A stretch of 64,000 bases of DNA from Tuctoria greenei (GCA_036927565.1 JAYESD010000001.1:48420064-48484063), one strand, 5' to 3'. Shown: positions 1 through 11,466, counted from the first letter of the stretch. Numbers and translations: made by a program. The notes: generated by a model not told the origin, from the sequence alone.

Positions 1-741
1 AATATGAGCCCAATGTTGTTCCTTTCCTTAAGCTACAAAATATCTAGGATGACCTTCATCTGACACTAGTTTGTCCAACATATCAGAAATTTTTGAACCA
101 TTTAGATATTTAAATGGTCCTTTTGTGACAATGATGTCTTTTTGGAGACATTCTTCTATTGTCTAAACATGTGTTTTTGTAGCAACCAATGTTATGATAA
201 CTGAAGTAGCATATCTTGCCTCCATGACTAAGTCAAAAACAATCTGTGTCTGAAGCACATATCGGACACGTCAAACGACCATGTGTGCTCCATCCAGAAA
301 ACATGTCGTATGTCAGAAAATCATGGACAGACCACATGTAAGTCTATTCTTCAATCAACGGTTTCAAAATCATGTTGAGACGTGGCCCAAGATGATCCGA
401 TCCAGGTACGATGAGGCAAAGGAACATGAACTCATACTTCATTCAAAGAGAAGGTGATAGGTTGTACGTAATAACAAAGATGAGCCACAGGAGTATGGCG
501 TGGCTTTTGTATTGAATGGTGAGAAGCCATCTATTGCTAACTTGATGCAAACATTTATCGTTCATTGACAAAATCTAGATTGAAGTGGTCCAATGCCTCC
601 TATGCTTAACCATCGGACGAGTGTGTCATGACTCTTTTGTTCTCACGTACAACTTCTGTGTGTCATCTCATGTGCCCGGTGGTTCTTTTTGAAAGAAACA
701 ACTGCTTCAACCGAGGTGTCACGGGCAAGTAACAAAGATGC
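1..741 (-). pseudogene. TNP2: CACTA TNP2-like transposase, central catalytic-region fragment
   Basis: Read on the minus strand, this stretch encodes a broken version of the transposase-21 region of plant CACTA proteins. Recognisable motifs include a PGSDHLGPRLNMILKPLIEE-like stretch near 330-400, WSVHDF near 310, FSGWSTHGRLTCPIC near 260-290, and SDTDCF just after. Closer to 741 is an RLKQLFLSKRTTGHMR-like stretch. Several in-frame stops and small shifts interrupt it (for example a TGA where family members have Trp), so it cannot make protein. It continues directly from the piece at 13875-14549, from which Gyp-A separates it, with GATGC duplicated at 737-741 and 13870-13874. The gene runs off the left edge. 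This family cuts and pastes elements by binding subterminal repeats; this copy is dead. Confidence 0.85.
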
Positions 742-1622
742 TGTCGGTGTTTGGATCCGGCAGATCTCCCGACACTACAGTTGGTAGATCGAGGAGTTGT
801 AGTTCGGTAAGGGGCGCGCAGAGTTTAAAGAAGGTGAAAGACAAGTGGACACATATATTTACGTGGTTCGGGCACCTGAGCGTATTGCCCTACTCCGCGG
901 GGTGTGTTGGTGTTGTATTGAGCATGTGAGTTTAGAAGAAGCTCTATAAGAAGAAGCTCGTCTAGCTCAGGAAGTTCAGTAGTGGTCTCGAACCGTTCCT
1001 TGTGTACCGTCGACCAGTCCTCTTATAGTACAAGGACTGGTCATTACACCGTTAGCCTGACCCGACATGTGGCCCCGACGGTTACACATGCTTGATACAC
1101 AATTAATGAGGTTAATTACCCTTAATAGCATGGTAACGGGCCTTAACAGTGCCGTTACCAGTATTAAGGGCCATCCGATCGTGTGTCATTAATATGGCAT
1201 TAATGACACTTAATTGGGTCTTGAAGTCTTTGATTGCTCCTTGAAGGTCCAGAGCTGTTGGAGGGTCCACCAGTCTGATTGTTGAAGTTGAAGGTTCGGC
1301 GGTCGCCACGTGGCAGCTCTGGAGCTTACCGTCGTGGACAGGTAGGTCCGGTGCTACTGGACACGTGTCAGTACCGGAGATTCTCTCTGTCTGGGGTTAG
1401 GTCCGGGGATGCCATACTGGTATCTTGTCTGGAGCTTTCCCATGTGTGGGCGATAGATCCGGTCTTATGATACACGTGGCAGCCCTGGGACTAACCATGT
1501 CGTGGAAGCAGGTCCAGTTACACCTGACATGTGGGGCCTTCAAAGGTCTTCAAATCTGGTAGATGGAGTTTCCTTGTGATCTTTGCAATCCCAAGGGATA
1601 TTCGGTACGGAGGGTACCGACA
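742..1622 (-). repeat. Gyp-A 3' LTR (left)
   Basis: This 881-bp LTR pairs with 12989-13869. Its ends are the inverted TGTCGGT...ACCGACA. It holds the same internal inverted repeat around a TATA-like sequence (1012-1042) as its partner. Short ORFs inside it are LTR sequence read by chance; the same ORF recurs in the other LTR. Confidence 0.95.
1012..1042 (-). promoter_or_regulatory. TATA-like box inside a perfect inverted repeat, Gyp-A 3' LTR
   Basis: Ten-base arms GACCAGTCCT (1012-1021) and AGGACTGGTC (1033-1042) flank an 11-base loop that reads as TACTATAAG on the minus strand. The right LTR has the same structure at 13260-13290. The position fits the element's core promoter, but promoter function is inferred. 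Confidence 0.55.
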
Positions 1623-1640
1623 GTGGCCCCCTGGGCCCAC
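1623..1640 (-). other. Gyp-A polypurine tract
   Basis: Directly inside the 3' LTR, the minus strand reads GTGGGCCCAGGGGGCCAC. The same G/A-rich block, one base shorter, precedes the 3' LTR of Gyp-B at 37106-37122. This is the expected place for plus-strand priming. Confidence 0.7.
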
Positions 1641-2158
1641 CTCTGGGAGAGACCTTTTGGATGAAGCCATTCCGCCGGAGGTGGGTCCATTCTTCGGTTT
1701 TTGAGCCGTGTCTTCAAGGATCTTCGGACGTGCCGTTGGCGATAGTTCGCATTTAAACCTTCGCCGTGTGGCATATCTTGGAGGCGGCAGGTGAGATCTC
1801 AGCGTGCGGATCTCACGTAATTGAAGGTCGTCGGTTCCCGATACGAAAATTGTATCGGTTCTGCGCGCCCTGTCAGGCCGCCACCTTCGGGTTTCCCGCC
1901 TTTCATGATGACAACTGTTCGCCTGGGGTAAGAACCTCGACTTGATCGTCGGGGTGGCCCCGGACCCCCTTGTCATTGGCGGGGTGAAGTTTTTGACCGG
2001 TATCATCGGCTCCTCTGCGATTTCCATCCAAGCGTTGTCGGGCTTACTTAAGAAGGAAAGCACGCACCGTTTGGGGTTCTTTACGCCTTTCATTCGAACT
2101 TGCGCTCAAACCTTCCAAACTTTCGCTTGCTTTTCCTCTCTTGCCTCGCTGTGCCGCG

Positions 2159-5100
2159 ATGGAGTTCGGTCTTCGCCAAAGCCGATTGAAGACCGATGAT
2201 GATTTGAAGAAGGTCCGGGCCCTCATGGAATGGTCCCCTGACTTCTTCAACCACTTGGTCCGCACCGGCAAGCTTCCGTTCGAGAAGGAACACGCCAGCG
2301 ACATGGTGTACTTCTCCGCGTATGCCATGGTGGGGCTGATCCCACCTTACTCCTCTTTCTTCTTGACGCTACTAGACTTCTATGGTCTGCAGCTGTACAA
2401 CCTTGGACCCCACTCCATTCTACTGGTGTCAATCTTTGTCCACTTCTGTGAGATGTGGGTGGGCATCCCCCCTGCATTGAGCTCTTTTGCACCTTCTTCA
2501 CTGTCCAAACTACGGGCAGGAGTGACGAGTACCTTGGCTACTACTATTTTGTGAAGCGCAAGAAGTGCCCGTACAAGTACTTGCGGCCGTTCCCCTCTGG
2601 GAAGTGGGACGACTGGAAGAAGGATTGGATTGTCATCAGGGTGGAGGAGCACGAGAAGCTGGAGCTGCCAGAAGGCCTCCCCAACATCGACACTGCAGTT
2701 TGGAGTGAAGCTCCAGTGTTGTCGGACGCCTTCAACCCTACTCTGACCAGGATCCGCCTGTGCGTGGAAGGAGGGGTGACTCCTCAGGCGGTGTTTTGCA
2801 ACTTCCTTACCAATAGGTGGGCTCCACTGAAGAGGAGGTAGAAGCTTGCTTGGGCCCTCAATAGTATGCTGGATGACGACCGGATCGAGACTGGTTTGAA
2901 GTCCAACATGGAGGGTGCAACTTTGGAGTTCCACCTCGAGAAGTTCCAGCACGACATCGACATCGAGGGTGATGACTTGGCTCCGCCGGCAGCTTTCCTC
3001 CCTCTGAACATGGAGGCATAGTTCAGCAGGGAGCTCGGGCTGACGATGCCGGTACTTGACGACCTTGGTGTCATTGAGAGGCGTTCGACCACCGGGTTGG
3101 CAATCTCCGAAGCTCCTTAAGGCGGCTCCGTTCCTGCCCCTAAGCCAAGAACCGAGGTCGTAGGCAAGGGCAAGGAGTTGGCCGAGCCCTCAAGCCGTAA
3201 GAGGAAGTATGCCGACAGAAGGTCCGTCAGGCCTGCTTCTTCCACGGCAGCTCCTTCTACACAGAGGGGGAGGTCTACAACGGCGGCATCTACTCCAGCA
3301 CCGGCATCTTCCCGGGGTGCTAGCTCTGGCCATGTGACTCCAATACCAGGGCTAGTTAAGGGCTCTGGGTCTGGAGGTCCTTCCCGGTCGAGGGGGGCCT
3401 CGACCAGGACCACACCGATAGAAGCATCAAGCTCTGGGGGAACCTTCGGGACTACCACGCCAGTGGTGGCTGGGGCCAGTCCGGAGCGTCCGGAGAAGAG
3501 GTTCCGTGCTAACTGGTGCGGAAGCCTTGCGAGGTAATTTTTGATTTTTTACCTCAATCAGTTGTTTTATTGTTATAACTGCATTTTGAGTTTCTTCATC
3601 CTTCATCCACAGCGTGCCTAAGAAATGGGCTGAAGCTCCGGTCCCTACAGCAGCGGTTGAGGCTGTGCAGGCTGAAGCTCCGACTCCAATTCGACCGCTG
3701 CCCCAAGAGGTGGCTGAGGCTGCGGCAGCCCCGACGCTGGCTGTTGTAGTCTTGGACCTCGACTCATACCCAGAAGCTCCCGTGGTAGCGCTGGACCATG
3801 GGAATGAAGATGTACCAGCGGCGCCAGCTCCAGAGGTTGAAGTTCTGGGCTTCGATGCTGAGATGTTGGACGCTCCGACAACAGAGTCGGAGGTAGCGGC
3901 GATTTCGGCCCTAGAGCCAGATGTTGTTGGAGCCCCAGCAGTCGAGCCGATGGTTGATGAGGTCCCGACGCTAGAGCCGGGTGTTGATGAAGCTCCGACA
4001 CTTGAGTTGGTTGTCGAGGAAGCTCCAGCGGTAAAGCCGGTTGCTGCAAAGGTTCCAGCTGTAGAGATGGTCATTGAAGAGGTTTTGGCGTCCGAGCTAG
4101 TTGCTGCGGAGGTGTCGGCGCCTGAGCCTATGATGGTCGAATCGCCAGCGCCTGAGCCCATGATGGTCGAAGCGCCAGCACCTGAGCCATCGGCGGAGGA
4201 GGCGCCTGCGCTGGAGCCGGAAGTAGCTCCCACTCCGACTGAACCTTCAGCACCTGTTCCGGAAGTGGTGATCGTGGAGGCGCCCGCTGCTGAGACAGGG
4301 AGCCAAGATGAAGCTGCTGCCCCCCCCGCCTGAGGGGCCAGTTGTTGATGACCTGGCGGCGGGACCTTCGGATTCAATTTCGGAGTTCGGAACTTCTGTT
4401 GCAGGACCTTCCTCGGCGGTGGCCGAGGCTATCCCGGAGGACGACCCTAGTGCCGTGGAAGTTCAGGGGACCGCTCTTGTGGAGTGGGACACAATTTTTG
4501 TCGCTGAAGATCCGCTGGAGCCAGCGGAGAGGACCCTGGTAGGTCCAGACCTGATCCCCCTATCGTTTTCTATTGACAATGCCTGCTCCAGTCTTCACCA
4601 ACTCCAGCTAGCTTTCTACCACGACAGCGAGGCCCTCGAGGAGGAGCGCCAAACCCTTAGGAGGTGGCGCAACTGACTCCATTTCGAGACCAAGCTGGCA
4701 CAGTCGAGTCTGGATGATGACAAGGAGTGGGTGCAAAGGGAGAAGGTCCTCCTGGAGTACTGGGGTAAGCTGTTGGATGAGAGGGAAAGCATGACGCGAT
4801 CCCTCGACAACCAATCGCGGGCCATCTACGAGCAGGCCAAAGCTGCCAATAGCGCAGCAGATGACCGCCAGGAGAGTCTCGCCGCCAGCTCGAGAGAGAA
4901 GGCTCGAAGATGAGGAGCAAAAATTCCTAGAGCTGCGGGACGACCTCATGAAGAGGGAGGAAGAGCTAGTCCAAAAGACAGCTCTGGCTGACAAGAGCCT
5001 CGAAGAACGCACCAAGAAATTGGAGGAGCATTGCGAGGAGGAGGAGATGAAGGCCTGGGAGCGAGGGCAAGATCTCTACAAGCAGGAGAATGCCAACACC

Positions 5101-5673
5101 GCCAGGGAGAAGAAAGTGCGGGGCCGAGAGAAAGATCTGGTCAACCGCCGGAATGAGATCCACCTCCAGGAGGAAGAGCTCAGCAAACTCGAAAGGCAGG
5201 TTGCTGAATAGATTCAGCAGAATGCCAAAGAGGTGGAGCGTCTTGCTCGGGAGAGCTCGGAGCTTGCGGCGGCCAAAAGATGCTTGGCAGAGATGCGTAG
5301 CGCAAGGGTTGCAGAGTCCCAACAAGTTTGGGACTTCCTAGGCAAGGCCAACGACGTGCTGACACCAATGGGCTTCAGTCTCGTGCGTCCGGATGATCTG
5401 GAGCCGGAGCTGGACCAGGCGTTAGAGGCGCTGAGTTCAGCAGGCAACAACCTCACCAAGATTGGCGATGTCATCGCATACCAGCTGGAAACTGAGGTAC
5501 AGTCCCTGGTGAAGGACATCGCAGAGTTCGTGCTGACGTGCTACACCAGCCGGGACCCTCGATTCCCTCTGGACCCGGTGCTTGAAGGCCCCATCGAAGG
5601 AGAGGGTGAAGCCGCCCGAGCTAGTGTGTCGGAGGTGACCCAGAAGGTCGCCCAGTTCTTCCATAGGGTCTAG
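2159..5673 (+). pseudogene. Gyp-A antisense ORF (aORF) with Transposase_28-like domain
   Basis: This reading frame is on the strand opposite gag-pol, as in grass Tat elements; its function is unknown. The N-terminal part (2159-2840) matches the 'putative gypsy type transposon' domain (Transposase_28), with motifs such as VYFSAYAMVGLIPP and HFCEMWVGI. A Ser/Pro/Arg-rich linker follows to 3533, then a 79-bp intron. A long Ala/Pro/Glu repeat region (3614-4330, units like EAPAPEP) leads to a charged coiled coil (about 4730-5210). A conserved C-terminal domain ends at the TAG near 5673. Lesions include a one-base loss near 2466-2475, stops at 2839, about 3019 and about 3118, a shift in the C-run at 4320-4327, and stops at 4674 and 5209. 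The same protein, more broken, occurs in Gyp-B. Domain naming is by recognition, not a search. Confidence 0.8.
3534..3612 (+). other. Intron in Gyp-A aORF (79 bp)
   Basis: The coding frame ends at GAG|GTAATT and resumes after a T-rich stretch and CCACAG|C. Joining the exons keeps one frame: the split serine codon is followed by VPKKWAEAP. The donor is conserved in the Gyp-B copy (35224-35223), but its acceptor has become GG. The intron orientation proves that the aORF was once transcribed from the strand opposite gag-pol. Confidence 0.8.
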
Positions 5674-6987
5674 GACCATCTCTCTGTAGCTCCCGCTTGT
5701 ATTCTCTCTTCTTCTTCTCCTATTTTGTAATCTCTTGTCTCTAAATGAATGAAATCAATTTTTTTTGAGGAATTTCATTTTTTTGTATTCAACACCTTTG
5801 TCTCACTTGGCCCCCTGGTAGATGTACACAATTTGATTGTGAACATGTACCAAGAGGATGTAACAGTTGTTGAAGGCTTGCGTACTTCAAACTTGTAGAA
5901 TGCAGGTCCGAAGTCTTCGATAGTGTAGGCCCCCTGAGGCTATCGGGTCTTAATGGCTCCGGCTTTGACCATCGCGGGAGCTTAGTAGCTCTGGTAGTAG
6001 TCTCCATTAACGCATGAAGCATCGATGGTTAGCCCTTTGGGTTGTTGGAGCTTGGCAGCTCCAGCAGTTACCTCTGTCAACACATGGTGTGTCAACGGCA
6101 CACTCCACTTTAGAGTCTTTCCACCATCTTCACGTTACGGCATGCCCCCTAGCTTTACCGGAGCTGAGTAGGTCCATCGATGCTCGATGTCAATGTTTGA
6201 AAATCAACCACAAGCCGCCTAGAGGATGTCAGAGCTTTGGTAGCTCCGGCTTCATTCACCATCATCATGAAATATTTATTTTTCCTGCACACTGAAGTCA
6301 AGAAAAACAGTAAAATCCGTTTCCTATCTATAACTTCATTGCGGCTTACTATTCCCGAGAAAGATTTAGGTTGAACAGAATTCTAAATACAATCAAGAGC
6401 GCCATCTTGTTTCCTTCAGGTCCGATCGTTTCTGGACTCGCATTACTTCGGCCTGTCAGGGTGTAGGTAGAGTGGCGTACTTAGGGTGCATGACCAGGCT
6501 AAGTCGATAGCACACTCCGGCCCTAGATTGGCTTGGCGGCATTCAGACGAGTAGACCATCAACATTGTTTGAACCCGGAAGGATATACAATGCAACTCGA
6601 ATCGTACATGAACTGGTCGAGATAAAGTTTCTTAAGAACTGCACAACATTGTTATAGACAAGAATGAGAAAAATAAAAAATATTGAGCCTGTACAAAGTA
6701 AATGCACGTGGCGTCTATTTTCACACAATGATGTCTTTCATTATAGGTCCGGGGTACAGGGGAAACAAGTACACTCTTAGTGTACGGAACCAGGCTAAGT
6801 GTGTTTCGTTTCTCATTTGACCCAAGGTAGCTAGCTACACTTTTAGTTCTGAGACTGTGACAAGTGTTGCATGGACGTTGCGGACCTAGCGGGGTAGGTT
6901 TGGCTGCCCTGCCGGAGGAGCTACCTGACTCAGTACAATGACTCTACAACATATATCACATGTAATTACAGACTCACCTCCGTGATA
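5674..6987. other. Gyp-A spacer between aORF and integrase ends
   Basis: I see no gene here. The stretch separates the convergent 3' ends of the aORF (plus) and pol (minus). Between about 5900 and 6260 there are three or four degenerate units related to the 71-72-bp tandem repeat of Gyp-B (blocks such as GGGTTGTTGGAGCTTGGCAG and a GTCAACACATGG-like stretch). The part at 6420-6540 corresponds, inverted, to Gyp-B near 21790-21900. Both transcripts probably terminate here, but no clear polyadenylation signal decides it. Confidence 0.6.
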
Positions 6988-8282
6988 TTAAGCGTAGAAC
7001 TTACGGAGGTGCTCAATGTTCCAAGGATTTGGGAGAGGTGTCCCATCCTCGGTTGCCAAGCAAACACATCCAGGACGGGATACTTTGATCACTCGGAAGG
7101 GTCCTTCCCAGCTGGGGGAGAGTTTGTTTAACCCTTCTTTGGATTGTATTCTCCATAGCACCAGATCGCCTTCCTCGAGCTGTCGGCTGTGAACATGCCT
7201 TTGGTGATAACGCCGAAGAGCTTGGCGGTATCGGGCATTTCGAACAGCTGCTCGGCACCTTCCCTCTTCAAGGAGGTCAAGGTCTTTACGCCGGAGCTGG
7301 TCTTGCGTGGCTTCGTCGGAGGTCTGGACCCGGAGCGACCCTAAGGTGATTTCCGGAGGAAGGACTGCTTCAGCTCTGTACACTAGGAAGAAGGGTGTCT
7401 CTCTAGTTGACCGATTTGGAGTTGTCCTGTTGTCCCATAGAGTGGGCGGAAGCTCTTCGATCCAGTTGGCTCCACGTTTTTTCAGGCGCTCATATGTACG
7501 CGTCTTGAGTCCTTTCAGGATTTTTGCATTTGCTCTCTCGACTTGGCCAATGCTTGCCGGGTGAGCTACGGAGGCGTAGCTGACTTGGATGCCGAGGTCT
7601 TTGCAATATCCTTGAAAAGCAGAGCTTGTGAATTGGGTCCCATTATCTGTTATGATTTTGTTCGAGACTCCAAATCTGCATACGATGGACTACAAGAAGT
7701 TGATAGCTGATTGCTTATTTATTGTCACAACTAGAGTTGCTTCCGACCATTTGGTGAACTTGTTAATGGCAACATATAGGAACTTGTAACCTCCGACAGC
7801 TCTTGGGAAAGGTCCCAAGATGTCCATCCCCCACACAGTGAAAGGCCATGTAGGAGGTATCATTTGTAGTGGCTGAGCCGGTGTGTGAATTTGCTTTGCA
7901 TGGAACTGGCATGCTTCACATTTCTTCACCAGCTCAGTTGCATACTGAGCGCTGTAGGCCATTAGAAGCCATGCCGGAAGGCTTTATCGACCAGCGTGCA
8001 GGAAGATGTGTGGTTCCCACACTCACCTCCATGGATTTCTGCGAGGATCTCGCAGCCTTCTTTCCTTGTGATGCACCACATTAGGACGCTGTTGGCACCG
8101 CGCCGGTAAAGATCCCCTTCTACCAGCGTGTATCTTTTAGCCAATCTGACTATCCGGTCAGTGGATACATCATCGTCAGGAAGGATATTGTCTTTCAAGA
8201 AGCTCTGTCCGATATCCATGCTTTGGAGCTTGCTTGAGCATTTGAGTCTTGCGTGCTGGGTTGCTCGGAGCTTCGGCATCAC
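6988..8282 (-). pseudogene. pol: Gyp-A integrase (end of pol)
   Basis: Integrase inserts the cDNA copy into the genome. Reading down from 8282, there is an HHCC zinc-binding segment (HGGECGNH, then KKCEACQ near 7920). The catalytic core follows, with the first Asp region VAINKFTKW, then ITDNG near 7635-7650 and GQVERAN near 7570. The C-terminal domain includes LSPSWEGPF and ends NPWNIEHLRKFYA at 6988. The second catalytic Asp and the Glu are present. The lesions are a TAA at 7962-7964 and a TAG at 7690-7692. The C-terminal segment (7383-6988) also lies in a different frame, so a shift lies between. No chromodomain is visible, as expected for Tat elements. Confidence 0.85.
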
Positions 8283-8523
8283 CTACGACCCTTGATGGCT
8301 ACCATGGTAACAAGGCCATCAGGACCGCCAGCTTCAGGATGATGATCTCGCCCCCTTCACTCAGTTCGGCGGGCTGAGTTGTGGGTTTTGACAACATCCG
8401 GATGAAGGTTCCGTCAGGAGCCGAAGCTCCGGTTGACGCTTTCATCGAGAGTTCGTCCGCTTCAGCGTTTTGGACACGCTGGACATGGTGGAGGTCCAGG
8501 ACTTCAAAGTCCTTCTGAAGCCT

Positions 8524-8964
8524 CTAGACTTCAAGGAGGTAAGCAGCTAGTTGAGGATTGTTACAGGAGCATTCACCCTTCACCTGTTTAATGATGAGCT
8601 GCAAATCTCCCTTGACCAACAGCTGCTTGACACCATATGATAGTGCCACCTTTAGTCCATAAGTGAGTGCTTCATACTCCGCCATGTTGTTGGTCGCCTT
8701 GAAGTCAAGGTGGACCATGTATTTTACCTTCTCCCCAGTTGGAGCGAGGAGAAGGACTCCAGCTCCAGCCCCCTGCTTTTGCATGGCGCCATCGAAGTAG
8801 AGGGTCCAGTGAGGCTCCGTGAAGACCGGAGCCTTGAGTTCTGGCTTCTGCTCACTACGGCCCCCAGGGTTTAATGGAGAGGGGGTCCATTCCGCCACAA
8901 AGTCCGCCAGTGCTTGACTCTTGATAGCTTGTCTTGGGACGAATTCAAGATCGAATTCGGCCAA
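8524..8964 (-). pseudogene. pol: Gyp-A second (additional) RNase H domain
   Basis: This is a type-I RNase H domain downstream of the usual RT-RNase H pair, typical of the Tat lineage. Visible motifs are YFDGA (first acidic residue), NNMAEYEAL (second) and GDLQLIIKQVKGE (third). It begins with AEFDLEFVPRQAIKSQALAD, the end of the first RNase H connection, and ends at LLEV. It lies in a different frame from the RT ORF, so a frameshift near 8965-8985 separates them. The linker at 8283-8523 leads on to integrase and contains stops. The corresponding domain in Gyp-B is at 19380-19951. Confidence 0.85.
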
Positions 8965-8984
8965 TTCCGCTGCCCACTTTGCAA

Positions 8985-10538
8985 TTACTTTGCAATATTC
9001 CCAGTTGAGTTGGGATTATGCAAGATCGCAAGCAGTGGATAAGAAGTCACCACTGATATCTTGTGAGCTTGGAAGTAATGGCGAAGCTTCCTGGAGGCGA
9101 TGAGAACTGCGTAAAGCAGCTTGTGTACCTCTACGTATCGAGTCTTGGCATCATGTAGTACTTCGCTGATGAAGTACATTGGGTGCTGGACTGTCTGGAC
9201 CCTCCCGGAGGGGCCCGGAGCTTCCTCCACATCAACCCGGACCCTCCCGTAGGGGTCCGATCCTTCTTCGGGAACCTCCGGGTCTTTGCTGGAGGAACCC
9301 GTAGCTTTTACTGGAGCAACCCGGACCCTCCTAGACGGGTCCAAATCTTCTGGAATAACTTCCTGTAGATCCAAGTCTGTGGGCCGGGACCCAGACTCAC
9401 CTTTAGGAACCTCCGGACCCTCCCGGAGGGGTGTGGATTCCTGAGCTTGGGATGGTTCTAGTCTCTCCGCAACCATGACCATGCTGACAACCTCGTCAGT
9501 CGCTGAAATGTAAAGAAGTAAGGGCTCACCAGGGTTAAGAGCTACCAAGGTTGGTAGAGTGGTGAGGAGCTGCTTTAGCTCCTGGAACGCCTTTTCTGCC
9601 TCTTCAGACCATTGGAATGGTCCGGACTTCCTTAGTAGCTTGAAGAAGGGTAGCGCCCGTTCCGCCAGTCTTGAGATGAACCGGCTGAGGGCGGCTAGAC
9701 ATCCAGTCAGTTTCTGGATGTCCTTGATGCTGGTTGGTGGCCGCATATCCTCAATTGCTTTAATCTTCGCCGGATTTGCCTCTATGCCCCGGTGGTTTAC
9801 CAGGAAACCAAGAAGCTTTCCGGAGCAAACCCCGAAGACGCACTTGTCTGGGTTCAGCTTCGTGCAAGTGACCCACAACTTGTCGAAGACAGCTTGCAAA
9901 GTGTCAAGGAGTGACTCCCTGTCTTTGATCATGACAACAATGTCATCAACATACACTTCCACTACGTGTCTGATGAGCTCTCTAAAGGTTTTGTACATAG
10001 CTCGTACTAATGTTGAAGCTGCATTCTTGAGACCAAATGGTATGGCAGTATAGCAGTACAATCCATCTACTGTGATCAAAGAAGTATGTTCTTCATCTTC
10101 CCTAGACATTCTGATTTGATGGTACCCAGAATATGCGTCTAGGAAACACAGTAATTCACACCCGGAGGTGGAATCCACTATCTGATCTATTCGAGGTAGT
10201 GTGAATGGATTTTTTGGGCATGCCTTATTCAGTTTTGTGTAGTCGATACACATCCGAAGCTTCCTGCTGGCCTTGGGTACAACGACTGGGTTTGCCAGCC
10301 ATTTTGGGTGGAGGACTTCTCGGATGAACCCAGCTTCGAGCAACTTCGTCACTTCTTGTCGTATGAAGTTTTGTCGGTGTACTGATTGTTTCCGAGGCTT
10401 CTGGTGCACAGGCCGAGCGTCAGGATAGATCTTCAGATTATGCTCAATCACTTCTCTAGGGATCCCAGACATTTGTGATGGTTGCCAGGCAAACACGTCA
10501 ACGTTAGCCAGGAGGAAAGTGATGAGCGCGAGTTCCTA
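8985..10538 (-). pseudogene. pol: Gyp-A reverse transcriptase and first RNase H
   Basis: This is the longest open part of pol (about 500 codons). RT motifs in order are IPREVIEH near the start, RMCIDYTKLNKACPKNPF, FLDAYSGYHQI, IPFGLKNA and the catalytic YVDD (9954-9943). A thumb/connection LTGCLAALSRFISR and a first RNase H remnant (PMYFISEVLHDAKTRY, RKLRHYFQAHKI) follow. Between RT and RNase H, an unusual low-complexity linker encodes repeated DPS/GRVRV units (see 9183-9440). Upstream the frame is closed by a TAG at 10536-10538 where a glutamine would be expected. The same TAG occurs in Gyp-B at 17811. The catalytic pair is intact, but the polyprotein context is broken. Confidence 0.9.
9183..9440 (-). 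repeat. Hairpin-forming repeats in the RT-RNase H linker of Gyp-A
   Basis: Four imperfect copies of a GC-rich palindromic unit resembling CGGACCCTCCCGGAGGGGTC lie near 9196, 9240, 9325 and 9413. They are spaced by unrelated sequence and kept in the coding frame as DPSRRVRV, DPYGRVRV and GPSGRVQ. Gyp-B carries comparable units at 19050-19165. Confidence 0.75.
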
Positions 10539-10658
10539 TTTGTCATTCAGACCTCCTGATATACGGGTGGTCTGAGCGGCATCGGAACCGATTTGGACGA
10601 CTTTGACGGGGATGCCGGTGTCGCCACTTGGTGGCACGTGAGGTGCGAAGGTTGATCC

Positions 10659-11328
10659 TCATTGACGAATTCTCGGGGGTTTCAGAGCTTGTTCCTGCCT
10701 GGATTCTTCCTCCTGCGCTGTAGCAAGCGCATGAAGTTCTTCGAGAGCAGTCACTCCGGCAGTGCGGTCTCCGTGGACTCGGAGAACACCAGCTAGTGTT
10801 GGCATCTTCAACACCAGGTAGCCATAATGAGCAGCAGCCATGAACTTGTACAAGGCGGGCCTGCCCAGAATAGCATTGAAAGGTAAGTTGATCTGAGCGA
10901 CGTCAAAGATCAACTTCTCAGTGCGATAATTCTAACGAGTCCCGAAGGTCACGAGGAGAGTAATGATCGAGTGGGGTTATCGCCCTCGGACCTACTCCGG
11001 AGAAAGGTCGGGAGGGTCAAAAGTCCGAAGGTCGGAGCTGAAGCTTGACGAAAGCTTTGAAGCTTATGAGGTTCAGCCCCGAACCTCCATCCACCATTAC
11101 ATGGTGGAGTTGAATGTTATTGATGGTCCAAGATACCATCAAAGGTAGTTGACCAGCTCCGATCATGTTCTGAATGCGGTCTGAAGCATTAAAAGTGATG
11201 GTGGTGTCCATCCACTTTCGATGAGGCTCCGCCCTGGCTGTAGGAGCTACTGAGGCCATGTCCTGCCGCATGGTCTCGAGGACACGGCGAGAGGTGATGT
11301 CCCACGAACCGCCAAAAGTGGTGTTCAT
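10659..11328 (-). pseudogene. pol: Gyp-A aspartic protease
   Basis: This retropepsin-like domain would process Gag-Pol. The N-terminal half (11328-11017) contains MVDGGSGLNLIS, where the usual D-T/S-G triad reads D-G-G. It is preceded by GSWDITSRRVLETMRQDMA. The C-terminal half (10913-10659) contains PFNAILGRPALYKFMAAAHYGYLVLKMP, the ILGR flap-associated motif typical of plant gypsy proteases. The first half is in the gag frame and the second in the RT frame, so a shift and a TGA (about 11017) fall between. The D-G-G substitution may itself inactivate the enzyme. The order gag-PR-RT fits. Confidence 0.8.
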
Positions 11329-11466
11329 GGTCTTCCGACGCTCATTGTCGGAGATGTTGGAGTCGTCATCGACAGAGGTGTAAACAGCCTTCAGGACCTT
11401 TTTAGGGTCCTGAAAGCCTAACTCCTCTTCAGCTGGAGCTTCATAGACTTTCTGGTTTCCTTCCCT

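Noticed and set aside
738..929. Plus-strand ORF at the LTR edge, repeated at 12994-13218
   Set aside because: Both are the same LTR sequence of Gyp-A read in a chance frame. Length and end differ between the two.
3427..4377. Long minus-strand ORF (316 codons, Ala/Ser/Gly/Thr-rich)
   Set aside because: It is the shadow of the Ala/Pro/Glu repeat of the aORF, whose codon bias keeps the opposite strand open. The Gyp-B equivalent (34264-34902, plus) behaves the same way.
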